Shown here piece after piece: positions 1 to 6,845 of a stretch of DNA of 6,963 bases (positions are counted from its first letter, which is position 1; every line of letters starts with the position of its first letter). The DNA comes from Candidatus Thioglobus sp. (lineage in GTDB: Bacteria > Pseudomonadota > Gammaproteobacteria > PS1 > Pseudothioglobaceae), in the NCBI GenBank assembly GCA_015163925.1, contig JAAOIF010000058.1:1-6963 (forward strand). Reading direction: 5' to 3'. The notes beneath the pieces are model-generated. The model saw only the letters and a program-made list of their open reading frames with translations, searched no databases and was not told the origin of the DNA. Position numbers and translations under genes: made by a program.

Positions 1-1
1 T

Positions 2-118
2 TTTTTCTACCTTGCTCACCCTTCCTACCGGATAGCCGGCTGGGAATTTTGAGCCCACAGCACTGGTCAAAAATACATCGCCGAGCGTTACATCTAACTC
101 AGATTTAATGAAATTCGC
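2..118 (-). CDS. mreC: MreC rod-shape-determining protein, internal fragment
   Basis: Reading the minus strand from 118 to 2 gives 39 codons ending at the window edge. They include LGDVFLTSAVGSKFPAGYPV and then GRVSKVEK, which matches the conserved MreC core (family pattern GDxxxTSGxGGxFPxGxPVGxV). MreC is a periplasmic, inner-membrane-anchored scaffold that works with MreB, MreD, RodA and PBP2 to direct side-wall peptidoglycan synthesis. Only this piece of a roughly 280 to 350 residue protein is present. The 3' end is cut by the window and the 5' end by a junction with an unrelated Ig-like gene near 112-125, so no start, signal anchor or coiled coil is visible. The assignment rests on one short but distinctive motif recognised from memory; no mreB or mreD is seen nearby. 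Confidence 0.72.
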
Positions 119-1669
119 CTGTAACAGTGCCGGGGGCAGTGCCGCTGAGGGTGTTGCCGCTGAGATTAGCAAATTGCCCACCGGCAGAAATTGACCAAAC
201 CACCGCCTGATTTGCGCCACTCGGGGAGACGGTGGCGGATAGATTTATGCTTCTGCCATCAAAAACTTCCGCCGCGGAGTCAATGCTAACGCTTACGGCA
301 GCGGCTGCTTGGACGGTAATATTTTTTGATTGAGTAGCACCCCGACCGTCAGCTGCTGTGGCAACTACAACTACCGGGCCGCCGACCGCAGTTCCAGTGA
401 GAATATTACCGCTGAGGCTGGCAAAATTACCGCCGGAGGAAATTCTCCAAGAGACGGTTTGATTGGTGGCAGTTGCTGGTGTAACTGAGTGAGTGAGGGT
501 CAGGCTTTCACCATTTACCACTGAGCCAGCGCTGGTAATTAAAATTGAGGCAACTGGTTGTGGAAACACGGTAAATCTTTGTTCTTTAGTAATAGTGCCG
601 CGGTCAGTGGCAGTGGCAATTATGGTGGCAGCACCCGGGCGCAGGGCAGTGATAACATTGCCGCTAATACTGACAATACCGACTGCTTGCCCGCCGCCGG
701 TTTTAATTGTCCAAGCAATAGTTTTATCACTTGCCTCCGCTGGCAGTGCAGTGGCAGTTAAAGTTTGGGTCTGGCCATCGCGTAAGTTGTTGGTGCTGGT
801 TATGTCAATACTGGCAACTTGCACGGCAGTAACGATGAAATCCGCTGAGGCTGTGGCATTACCGCTATCAACAGAAGAGGCGATAACGCTAACTGTGCCG
901 GGGGTGATGCCAAAAAAAGTGCTGCCGTTGATTGAGGCGATGGCGTTATTACCACCGGAAATTGCCCACGAAACGGATTTATCTGAGGCATTTGCTGGCA
1001 AAACTGTGGCAGTTAGGGGAATGCTTGAGCCATTTTCCACAGTTCTGAGTGCGCCGATGGTGATGGTGCTGATTGGCACGGCGTTTACAGTGAATTGTTT
1101 GGTAACGCTAAGATTTGTGCCATCAGTGGTAGTGCCAGTTATGGAGACCACGCCCGGGGCTGTGGCAGTCAGCACATTGCCGTTAGCGCCGCCGAGAGTG
1201 GCAAAATTGCCGCCGCTGAAAATTGACCATGAAATGGTTTGATTGCTGGCTGTGGCAGGCAGGACGGTGGCGGATAGGGTTATGCTTGTGCCATCTGCAA
1301 AGCTGTTTGGACCGCCGATGGTAAAGCTGGTAATTGGGGTGGGCTTGACGGTGAATTGCTGGGTGGCAAACCGACCGCTGGAATCAGTGGCTGAGGCGCG
1401 AATGGTTACCCGGCCGGGGGCAGTTCCAGTGAGAATATTGCCGTTGATTGAGGCAAATTGGCTGCCGGCAGTAATGGTCCAATTCACAGTTTGGGCGGCT
1501 TCGGCTGGCTCAACATTTGCGGCTAAAGTCAGCCTCTCGCCGTCAAATATATTATCAACACTGGTGATGGAAATTGAGGTAACTAATGCGGCGACCACTT
1601 CAAAATTTTGGGTGGTGGTAACATTTGTGCCGCCGTCCGCGCTGGCAACAATTACTACTGAACCAGTGC

Positions 1670-1670
<1 letters not shown>
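105..1670 (-). CDS. Tandem bacterial Ig-like (BIG_2-like) repeat protein, both ends missing
   Basis: One minus-strand frame stays open from about 1670 to the TGA at 105-107, about 521 codons. It is built from repeats of about 84-88 residues: a partial domain, five complete ones and a truncated sixth. Each repeat runs ITS...DGxxxxLxATVxPAxAxxxxVxW(T/S)I, then GGxFAxxxGNxLTGTAPGxVxIxATATD and a closing xFTV. This is the pattern of bacterial Ig-like group 2 domains, which form extracellular beta-sandwich stalks in adhesins, invasins and S-layer proteins. Composition is rich in Ala, Thr, Ser, Gly and Val, with no cysteine seen. There is no signal peptide, membrane anchor or sorting signal, because both termini are lost. 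A GTG at 1596-1598 is not the true start: the domain pattern continues upstream of it. The last residues (GEFH) depart from the repeat and lie past the mreC junction. Surface location is inferred from the family; the ligand is unknown. Confidence 0.8.
108..1598 (-). repeat. Six tandem Ig-like domain repeats (about 255-264 bp units)
   Basis: Counting down the minus strand, domain units fall at about 1598-1347, 1346-1086, 1085-831, 830-567, 566-312 and 311-108 (the last is truncated); part of another lies at 1670-1599. Unit lengths are 84, 87, 85, 88, 85 and 68 or fewer codons. Units are diverged overall but share near-identical DNA stretches: for example, plus-strand gcagttccagtgagaatatt occurs near both 389 and 1419. 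This indicates duplication history within the gene and makes the region prone to recombination or misassembly. Confidence 0.75.
112..125. other. Breakpoint 1: Ig-like gene joined to mreC
   Basis: On the minus strand the Ig repeat stays intact through SGTAPGTVT and then abruptly becomes GEFH and a stop. A different frame starting near 118 carries MreC sequence. The two genes are unrelated, in different frames and joined with no spacer, so this is a junction inside both coding regions. The exact base cannot be fixed without intact homologues. Confidence 0.7.
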
Positions 1671-2118
<448 letters not shown>

Positions 2119-2119
<1 letters not shown>

Positions 2120-2322
2120 TGAATTTCAAGCCGGAAACTCTCAGACTATTTATCGGAATTTTTGTCTCTGGCGCCGGGATTTTGCTCTTTAATTTTGTCA
2201 GAATTTCGTTCAATCCATCATCTAAATTGAGCGTAGAAATGATGTTTTCTGTTGCTGGGACTGTGTTATTATTGGCGATGGTATTTATTTTGCTAAAAGA
2301 TTTATTTAAAAAAGGAGGTTAG
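2119..2322 (+). CDS. Small protein with two predicted membrane helices, unknown function
   Basis: This encodes 67 residues. Hydrophobic stretches at about 8-28 (LRLFIGIFVSGAGILLFNFV) and 42-62 (MMFSVAGTVLLLAMVFILL) are long enough to be helices, joined by a short polar loop (SFNPSSKLSVE). A basic tail (KDLFKKGG) suggests, by the positive-inside rule, cytoplasmic ends and a helical hairpin in the inner membrane. The ATG shares a base with the asd TAA, and a gagga stretch at 2105-2109 could be the ribosome binding site, about 9-10 bases upstream. The next small gene begins just after its TAG. I do not recognise a family. Its tight fit between asd and hisB, and the ordinary codon choice, argue for a real gene. 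Confidence 0.65.
2311..2318 (+). promoter_or_regulatory. Strong Shine-Dalgarno site for the 32-residue gene
   Basis: The sequence aaaggagg lies five bases before the ATG at 2324. It is a near-perfect match to the 16S rRNA tail and the best ribosome binding site in the window. It lies inside the last codons of the preceding gene and is the main reason to accept the very short gene downstream. Confidence 0.75.
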
Positions 2323-2323
2323 T

Positions 2324-2422
2324 ATGGAGTGGATTGCTTATTTATTACTAATTATTATGGTCGGCGGGCTGACTTATGTGCTGCATTACGGCTTTAAAAT
2401 TCAACAACCTAAAACCCAATGA
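2324..2422 (+). CDS. Tiny single-helix membrane protein, unknown function
   Basis: This is a 32-codon frame, [20 protein letters not shown] followed by [12 protein letters not shown], ending in TGA at 2420-2422. A hydrophobic segment covers residues 4-20 and a polar, basic tail follows. It has the consensus ribosome binding site at 2311-2318, starts one base after the previous stop, and overlaps hisB by the classic ATGA arrangement. This layout suggests translational coupling: hisB has no clear ribosome binding site of its own, so translating this gene may deliver ribosomes to hisB. It could be a functional small membrane protein or mainly a leader-like coupling frame. I do not recognise a family. 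Confidence 0.62.
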   Translation: MEWIAYLLLIIMVGGLTYVLHYGFKIQQPKTQ

Positions 2423-3000
2423 CTAAAATATCACGCAAAACTAACGAAACTAATATCCAAGTTGAGCTGGATTTATACGGCACTGGGCGGGCGAAAATTG
2501 ATACTGGAGTGCCGTTTTTAGACCATATGCTGGACCAAATCGCGCGGCATGGCTTGATGGATTTGACTATCAAATGTGCTGGCGACACTAATATTGACGA
2601 CCACCACAGCGTGGAGGATATCGGCATAACTCTGGGGCAAGCGTTCGCTCAGGCGGCTGGCGATAAGTCCGGTCTGACCCGCTATGGGCATAGCTTTGTG
2701 CCGCTCGATGAAGCGCTTTCACGGGTGGTTTTGGACCTTTCTGGCCGCCCCGGATTGGAGCTAAATGTGAATTTTTCACGGGCGCTGATTGGCACTTTTG
2801 ATGTAGATTTGATTGCCGAATTTTTTCAAGGCTTTGTTAATCATGCGCTGATTACTTTGCATATTGACAACCTCAAGGGCGAAAATTCTCATCATCAGGC
2901 GGAGACGATTTTCAAGGCTTTCGGGCGGGCGCTGCGAATGGCAGTCACGCCAGATGAGCGTCAGGCCGGCGTGATTCCTTCCACTAAAGGCTCGCTATAA
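2419..3000 (+). CDS. hisB: Imidazoleglycerol-phosphate dehydratase
   Basis: This is a complete 193-residue protein, the normal length for the single-function enzyme. It converts imidazole glycerol phosphate to imidazole acetol phosphate in histidine synthesis, in the cytoplasm. Family signatures are all present: [16 protein letters not shown] (30-45), the metal-binding [11 protein letters not shown] (60-70), [15 protein letters not shown] (97-111), and the second metal site [18 protein letters not shown] (155-172). Histidine pairs in the two HH motifs coordinate manganese. There is no fused histidinol-phosphate phosphatase domain, unlike the enteric bifunctional HisB. The ATG overlaps the upstream stop (ATGA), and its TAA is followed immediately by the hisH GTG, so it sits in an operon. 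It is one of the few undamaged genes here. Confidence 0.97.
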   Translation: MTKISRKTNETNIQVELDLYGTGRAKIDTGVPFLDHMLDQIARHGLMDLTIKCAGDTNIDDHHSVEDIGITLGQAFAQAAGDKSGLTRYGHSFVPLDEALSRVVLDLSGRPGLELNVNFSRALIGTFDVDLIAEFFQGFVNHALITLHIDNLKGENSHHQAETIFKAFGRALRMAVTPDERQAGVIPSTKGSL

Positions 3001-3185
3001 GTGTCCTCAGAGGCGATTGCCATTGTCGATTATGGCATGGGAAATGTCCGCAGCGTGCAAAAAGCTTTGGCGCATATTGCCCCGAATGACACAGTTTTTT
3101 TGACCGATAAACCTCAGCAAATCCTTGCCGCCGACCGTGTAGTTTTCCCCGGGCAGGGGGCGATGGGAGCTTGTATGGCGGCCCT
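3001..3185 (+). CDS. hisH: Imidazole glycerol phosphate synthase glutaminase subunit, N-terminal fragment
   Basis: A GTG start directly follows the hisB stop, with aaagg at 2986-2990 as a plausible ribosome binding site. The protein opens with [18 protein letters not shown] and continues to [18 protein letters not shown], both typical of HisH class I glutamine amidotransferases. HisH hydrolyses glutamine and channels ammonia to HisF. About 61 residues of the usual 200 are present. The frame breaks before the catalytic cysteine motif (GxCLGxQ) and before the His-Glu pair, so this piece is inactive. After the breakpoint the frame runs on as a foreign tail to a TGA at 3205-3207, which is not HisH. 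hisA and hisF, normally next, are absent. Confidence 0.92.
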
Positions 3186-3187
3186 AT
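3177..3187. other. Breakpoint 3: hisH joined to aapJ
   Basis: HisH sequence is recognisable to GACMAAL. Another plus-strand frame, from about 3183, carries the C-terminal end of an AapJ-type protein. The GC-rich stretch ggcggccc at 3177-3184 fits either gene, so the join may lie in a few bases of microhomology. No direct repeats, inverted repeats or transposase remnants flank it. Confidence 0.75.
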
Positions 3188-3257
3188 TAACATATCCAGA
3201 GGCTTGAATGCATTATGGAAAGACGGCGGAATTTTATACTCAGCACCGTTTAGATAA
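3183..3257 (+). CDS. aapJ: Amino acid ABC transporter substrate-binding protein, last 24 residues
   Basis: The frame ends in [19 protein letters not shown] and a TAA at 3255-3257. AapJ-type periplasmic binding proteins end in a very similar RGLNxxWxxGGLxYAPPxR pattern, as I recall the family. The gene lies 18 bases before aapQ, exactly where aapJ belongs in aapJQMP operons, and that context is the strongest support. The full protein (about 340 residues, with a signal peptide) would capture polar L-amino acids in the periplasm and deliver them to AapQ-AapM. The signal peptide, ligand pocket and most of the fold are missing because the segment starts at the hisH breakpoint. An opposite-strand frame across the same DNA (3295-2984) is judged spurious. 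Confidence 0.78.
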   Translation, partial: PINISRGLNALWKDGGILYSAPFR

Positions 3258-3275
3258 TTCATAGTTTTTGCTTGA

Positions 3276-4448
3276 ATGGCAAGGCTCAGGTCCATATTTT
3301 CATTTCTTTATAAAAATGAAATTAGGGCTTTTTTATTTCAACTGCTGGCACTTCTGGCAGTCGCATATTTCTTTTACAGCGCGGCTGGCAACCTATTTAC
3401 AAATATTGAAAAACTCGGTTTTCGCACCGGTTTTGACTTTCTAAATTTAGAAGCCGGCTTTGATATTGACGAGCATTTAATCGATTATTCAACGACCTCA
3501 TCCAATCTCAGAGTCTTTTATGTCGGGCTGATTAACACTATTTTGGTGTCGTTTGTCGGCATCGTTTTTGCAACTCTAATTGGGCTGATTGTCGGCATTT
3601 CTCGGCTCTCTAATAATTGGCTGATTTCCAAGCTGGCAAGCGGTTATATTGAATTATTTAGGAATATTCCGATTCTGCTGCAGATTTTATTTTGGTATAA
3701 CATTCTGCTAATTAGCCTTCCGCATCCACGCAAAAGTATTGAGTTTTTTGACTCAATTTTCATCAATTTAAGAGGAATTTATTTGCCCAAACCGATTGCT
3801 GAAAGCGGCTTTATTTGGGTGGTTTTGGTGTTTCTGGCAGGCATTTTATTAAGCATTTGGATTAAACGCCTATTGAAGAAAAAACACGATAGCACTGGGG
3901 TCAGCGGGCATATTTCCGGCTACTTGCTATTACTACTTGTGGCTCTGCCGGGCTTGCTGTATTGGTGGCTTGGCTCGCCCTTGCATTTTGATTATCCGGC
4001 CTTAAAAAGCTTTAACTTTCAAGGCGGTATGAGCCTGTCGCCGGAGTTTTTGGCACTCTTATGCGCACTCAGCATTTACACCGCAACCTACATTGCTGAG
4101 GCGATTCGCTCGGGCATAGAATCGGTTGATAAGGGGCAAAAAGAGGCAGCACAGGCGATGGGGCTGACTTCGGGGCAATCGTTGAAACTGGTTGTCCTGC
4201 CGCAAGCCTTACGGGTGGCGATTCCGCCGATTATTAACCAATATTTGAATCTCACTAAAAATTCCTCTTTGGCCACAGCCATCGGTTACAGCGAATTAGT
4301 TAGCATTTTTGCCGGCACGGTGCTAAACCAAGTGGGGCAGGCGTTAGAGATTATTTTGATGACCATGGCGGTTTATTTAACGCTTTCCCTGCTGATTTCT
4401 CTGGTGCTAAATATTGTTAATCACAAAATCCGCATTAAGCAGCGTTGA
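3276..4448 (+). CDS. aapQ: Polar amino acid ABC transporter permease AapQ
   Basis: This 390-residue inner-membrane permease has the long AapQ/YhdX architecture. A first helix lies at about 19-36, followed by a periplasmic loop containing RTGFDFLNLEAGFDI (50-64). The BPD_transp_1 domain follows, with NTILVSFVGIVFATLIGLIV (87-106), SGYIELFRNIPILLQILFWY (122-141), hydrophobic helices near 178-196 and 214-232, and C-terminal helices. The cytoplasmic EAA loop, which docks the ATPase, is at about 290-310 (EAAQAMGLTSGQSLKLVVLPQ without its final residue). The ATG at 3276 has only a weak upstream purine run and follows an in-frame TGA. The N-terminus (LRSIF...YKNEIRAFLFQ) resembles family starts, so it appears intact. 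Its TGA at 4446-4448 falls inside the leader of aapM. With AapM it forms the heterodimeric channel. Confidence 0.93.
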   Translation: MARLRSIFSFLYKNEIRAFLFQLLALLAVAYFFYSAAGNLFTNIEKLGFRTGFDFLNLEAGFDIDEHLIDYSTTSSNLRVFYVGLINTILVSFVGIVFATLIGLIVGISRLSNNWLISKLASGYIELFRNIPILLQILFWYNILLISLPHPRKSIEFFDSIFINLRGIYLPKPIAESGFIWVVLVFLAGILLSIWIKRLLKKKHDSTGVSGHISGYLLLLLVALPGLLYWWLGSPLHFDYPALKSFNFQGGMSLSPEFLALLCALSIYTATYIAEAIRSGIESVDKGQKEAAQAMGLTSGQSLKLVVLPQALRVAIPPIINQYLNLTKNSSLATAIGYSELVSIFAGTVLNQVGQALEIILMTMAVYLTLSLLISLVLNIVNHKIRIKQR

Positions 4449-4453
4449 AGGGA
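4448..4453 (+). promoter_or_regulatory. Ribosome binding site setting the aapM start
   Basis: The sequence aaggga lies just upstream of ATG 4457, with five bases between its aagg core and the ATG. It favours 4457 over the in-frame TTG at 4445, which has no comparable site and would place this motif inside the coding region. Confidence 0.6.
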
Positions 4454-4456
4454 TTT

Positions 4457-5554
4457 ATGAGCGTATTTAAGGCAGAAATTCAGCAAAAACCACCAATCGC
4501 ATCGGTTGGAATATTTGCATGGCTGCGGGCAAATTTATTCTCTTCACTGTTTAGCGGCGTTTTGACTGTATCGGTTGCGTATTTGCTGTATTTGAGCCTG
4601 CCGCCGCTGGCAAATTGGGCGCTATTTAATGCTGATTTTGTCACCTCATCAAACACAGAATGCACTCGGCAGGGGGCTTGCTGGGCTTATGTGATAGAGA
4701 AAATTGATTTGTTCATTTACGGTTTTTATCCAGCTGAAAGCTACTGGAGAGTGCAATTAGCCTTTGCTTTGGCGCTATTTATTATTGCTTTTATGCGTCT
4801 GGCAAGGGGTCGGCAGTGGCGTTTTAAGGCAATAATTTTGGCTTTTTTGATGTATCCGTTTGTGGCTTTTGTGTTGCTGTATGGCGGTTTTGGCTTGGAG
4901 GTAATTGAAACTCATCAATGGGGCGGGCTGACGCTAACCATAGTGGTAGCGGCGGTGGGGATTATCGCCTCATTTCCATTGGGCATTTTATTGGCACTCG
5001 GACGGCAATCAAAAATGAAAATTATTCGCCTATTTTCAGTGCTATATATTGAGTTTATCCGCGGTGTGCCGCTGATTACCATCTTATTTATGGCATCGGT
5101 CATCTTGCCATTATTTTTCACCGAAGAGATGAATGTTGATAAATTACTCCGAGCCCTAATCGGCATCACTTTATTTCAAGCAGCTTACATCGCCGAGGTG
5201 ATTCGTGGCGGGCTACAAGCCGTTCCCACAGGGCAATTTGAGGCAGCAGATGCCATCGGACTAAATTTTATTCAAAAGATGAGTTTGGTGATTTTGCCGC
5301 AAGCGCTTAAAATTTCCATTCCTAATATTGTTGGTTCATTTATCGCTTTATTTAAAGACACGACTTTGGTGCTAATCGTTGGTCTGTTTGATGTTTTGGC
5401 GATGGTGGGACTAAGCTCATCGGACGAAAATTGGCTCGGTCGGGAGACCGAAGGTTATGTGTTTGTTGCTCTAATTTTGTGGATAATACTTTATAGTATG
5501 AGCAAATATTCAAAAAATTTGGAGCGGCGTTTTAGCACTGAACACAAAATTTAA
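4457..5554 (+). CDS. aapM: Polar amino acid ABC transporter permease AapM
   Basis: This 365-residue permease is the partner of AapQ. It is tracked from ATG 4457; a TTG at 4445 would add four residues. A first helix (SLFSGVLTVSVAYLLYLSL, about 30-48) is followed by a periplasmic segment with two cysteines (TECTRQGACW), helices near 100-113 and 126-144, and the BPD_transp_1 core starting at GGLTLTIVVAAVGIIASFPL. YIEFIRGVPLITILFM is the typical His/Glu-family permease motif. The EAA loop is at about 262-282 (EAADAIGLNFIQKMSLVILPQ without its final residue). Homology between the two permeases is clear around AAYIAEVIRGGLQAV here and ATYIAEAIRSGIESV in AapQ. It begins eight bases after the aapQ stop and ends one base before aapP, so coupled translation is likely. 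Confidence 0.94.
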   Translation: MSVFKAEIQQKPPIASVGIFAWLRANLFSSLFSGVLTVSVAYLLYLSLPPLANWALFNADFVTSSNTECTRQGACWAYVIEKIDLFIYGFYPAESYWRVQLAFALALFIIAFMRLARGRQWRFKAIILAFLMYPFVAFVLLYGGFGLEVIETHQWGGLTLTIVVAAVGIIASFPLGILLALGRQSKMKIIRLFSVLYIEFIRGVPLITILFMASVILPLFFTEEMNVDKLLRALIGITLFQAAYIAEVIRGGLQAVPTGQFEAADAIGLNFIQKMSLVILPQALKISIPNIVGSFIALFKDTTLVLIVGLFDVLAMVGLSSSDENWLGRETEGYVFVALILWIILYSMSKYSKNLERRFSTEHKI

Positions 5555-5555
5555 T

Positions 5556-6290
5556 ATGAAAAATATCATTGAAATCAACAGTTTAAACAAGTGGTATGGG
5601 GATTTCCACGCACTAAAAAATATCAATCTAAATGTCAAAGAGGGCGAAATTATCGTCATTTGTGGGCCTTCAGGCAGCGGCAAATCAACCCTAATTCGTT
5701 GTATTAATTTCCTTGAAAAGTTTCAAAAAGGTAAGATTATCGTTGATGGCACAAGGCTTAGCGACAATGTGAAAAAAATCCGCCAGCTGCGTTCTCAGGT
5801 CTCAATGGTGTTTCAGCATTTTAATCTTTTTCCGCATCTTTCAATTCTTGATAATCTAACTCTGGCGCCCATCTGGGTGCATCATCAGCCGAAGCAGCAA
5901 GCAGTTGATAAATCCTTGCAGTTACTGGAGCGGGTGGGCATCAGGGACCAAGCTGAGAAGTATCCAAATCAGCTCAGCGGCGGTCAGCAGCAACGGGTGG
6001 CGATTGCTCGGGCGCTTTCCACTTCGCCGAAAATAATGTTATTTGATGAGCCGACCTCAGCGCTGGACCCGGAAATGATTGCAGAAGTCTTGGATGTGAT
6101 GGTAGAATTGGCGAAAGAGGGTATGACAATGCTCTGCGTGACCCATGAGATGGGCTTTGCCAAGAAAGTGGCTGACCGGATTATTTTTATGGACGAGGGG
6201 CAGATTATTGAGCAAAACCAGCCTGATATGTTTTTTAATCAGCCAGAATCTGAGCGTTTGCAGCTGTTTTTAGAGCAAATATTGGGCTAA
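5556..6290 (+). CDS. aapP: Polar amino acid ABC transporter ATPase AapP
   Basis: This complete 244-residue ATPase has all motifs: an aromatic A-loop residue near Y14, Walker A GPSGSGKST (37-45), Q-loop Q87 in MVFQHFNLFPH, signature LSGGQQQR (140-147), Walker B IMLFDEPTSALD (160-171, catalytic E165) and H-loop H197 in VTHEMG. It belongs to the GlnQ/HisP/AapP class (LFPHLSILDNLTLAPI). A dimer on the cytoplasmic face would power AapQ-AapM. The ATG lies one base after the aapM stop, with no strong ribosome binding site, consistent with translational coupling. The gene ends the transporter operon; no obvious hairpin terminator follows. Substrate is inferred from context as polar L-amino acids such as glutamate, glutamine or aspartate, without being certain which. 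Confidence 0.95.
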   Translation: MKNIIEINSLNKWYGDFHALKNINLNVKEGEIIVICGPSGSGKSTLIRCINFLEKFQKGKIIVDGTRLSDNVKKIRQLRSQVSMVFQHFNLFPHLSILDNLTLAPIWVHHQPKQQAVDKSLQLLERVGIRDQAEKYPNQLSGGQQQRVAIARALSTSPKIMLFDEPTSALDPEMIAEVLDVMVELAKEGMTMLCVTHEMGFAKKVADRIIFMDEGQIIEQNQPDMFFNQPESERLQLFLEQILG

Positions 6291-6311
6291 TTTTACTAAA
6301 TTTTAAAAATT

Positions 6312-6740
6312 ATGAACTTATTTAATATAGATAAAAAAAAGCAAAAAGCTAAAAAATCTGATGAAAATTCAGATTTTAGCAAGCCTCTAAAGCGAAATAT
6401 TAACAACAAAATTGGCTCAAATCAGCAGGATTTGATTTTCAAAGAAAACACTGCTGGAACAGTATTAAAGTCATCATCAGGGAGCAAGCAGGGACTAAGC
6501 TATAACTTAGAAGATATTAGCAATGAGCAAGTGGAAATATTAAAAAAATGTGGCAGTGAAAATTCTGCTACCGAGCTGATGAAAATTTTAAAACGAAGCA
6601 ATAAGACAAAATTCAAACAAACAATTTTAGAACCATTAGTAAATTGTGGATTTTTCAACCTCACCATTCCAGAAAAACCCACAAGCCCAAAACAAAAATA
6701 TCGCTTCACTGGCCTTTTCGTCAAAAAACTAAGCAAATAG
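6312..6740 (+). CDS. Small protein with predicted C-terminal winged-helix domain, function unknown
   Basis: This encodes 142 residues. Residues 1-65 are low-complexity, rich in Lys, Asn and Ser, and likely disordered. Residues 69-134 look like a winged helix: EQVEILKKCGSENSATELMK, then RSNKTKFKQTILEPLVNCGF, then FNLTIPEKPTSPKQKYRFTG. That last strand pattern (LxxxIPxKPxSxxQKYRLT) is familiar from the C-terminal winged-helix module of Fic-type proteins and of RecG-like AlbA_2-domain proteins. Here it stands alone, without a Fic catalytic motif or ATPase. DNA binding or a regulatory role is only inferred. It starts 21 bases after aapP with no clear ribosome binding site and is noticeably more AT-rich than the transporter genes, hinting at a different origin or weaker constraint. 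It could be a decayed remnant of a longer protein. Confidence 0.6.
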   Translation: MNLFNIDKKKQKAKKSDENSDFSKPLKRNINNKIGSNQQDLIFKENTAGTVLKSSSGSKQGLSYNLEDISNEQVEILKKCGSENSATELMKILKRSNKTKFKQTILEPLVNCGFFNLTIPEKPTSPKQKYRFTGLFVKKLSK

Positions 6741-6838
6741 TTGTTTTTGCCGGTATTTTTTTGCTTATTTTTAAATTAGGCTTTCAAATTTTAGATTTAA
6801 GCGACTTTTTATCCAAATTGATACCTGAGGCAAATTGA
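6644..6838 (+). CDS. Possible small membrane-protein frame overlapping the winged-helix gene
   Basis: In the frame one base back from the winged-helix gene, the stretch after about 6720 reads KQIVVFAGIFLLIFKLGFQI and then LDLSDFLSKLIPEAN, with a stop at 6836-6838. This looks like a genuine membrane helix plus an amphipathic tail. The only in-frame ATG (6644) would force a 97-base overlap with the upstream gene and an unconvincing basic N-terminus, so the true start is unclear. Alternatively, a one-base slip at the six-A run near 6720-6725 would append this helix to the winged-helix protein. The stop overlaps an ATG at 6838 (TGATG), the usual operon arrangement, which supports this 3' end being real. 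Confidence 0.3.
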   Translation: MWIFQPHHSRKTHKPKTKISLHWPFRQKTKQIVVFAGIFLLIFKLGFQILDLSDFLSKLIPEAN

Positions 6839-6845
6839 TGACCCT
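6838..6845. other. Breakpoint 4: block 4 joined to carB
   Basis: An ATG at 6838 overlaps the preceding stop and could start another gene (MT...), but within two or three codons the sequence becomes carB in a different frame. CarB homology begins at SLALRED (from 6845). The codon just before it is Pro where the family has Ala, and a stop comes one codon earlier. The join therefore lies at about 6841-6845, with possible overlap of a few C/T bases. Confidence 0.7.

Noticed and set aside
1625..1669. ATG at 1625 as a start for the asd frame
   Set aside because: The residues before RQIAF are translated from the antisense of the Ig-repeat gene and do not resemble Asd; the open frame is accidental across the breakpoint.
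2984..3295. 103-codon minus-strand frame opposite hisH and aapJ
   Set aside because: It runs antisense across two recognised plus-strand coding segments and the breakpoint. The plus strand gives a convincing AapJ C-terminus just upstream of aapQ, so this frame is a shadow.
3298..3321. Inverted repeat tttcattt / aaatgaaa near the start of aapQ
   Set aside because: An eight-base AT-only-rich stem inside codons 8-16 of aapQ is expected by chance in this composition; no regulator family is suggested.
3738..3760. Seven-base perfect inverted repeat (attgagt / actcaat) followed by T residues, terminator-like
   Set aside because: It lies in the middle of the intact aapQ coding sequence, the stem is AT-rich and weak, and the codons read normally through it; probably chance.
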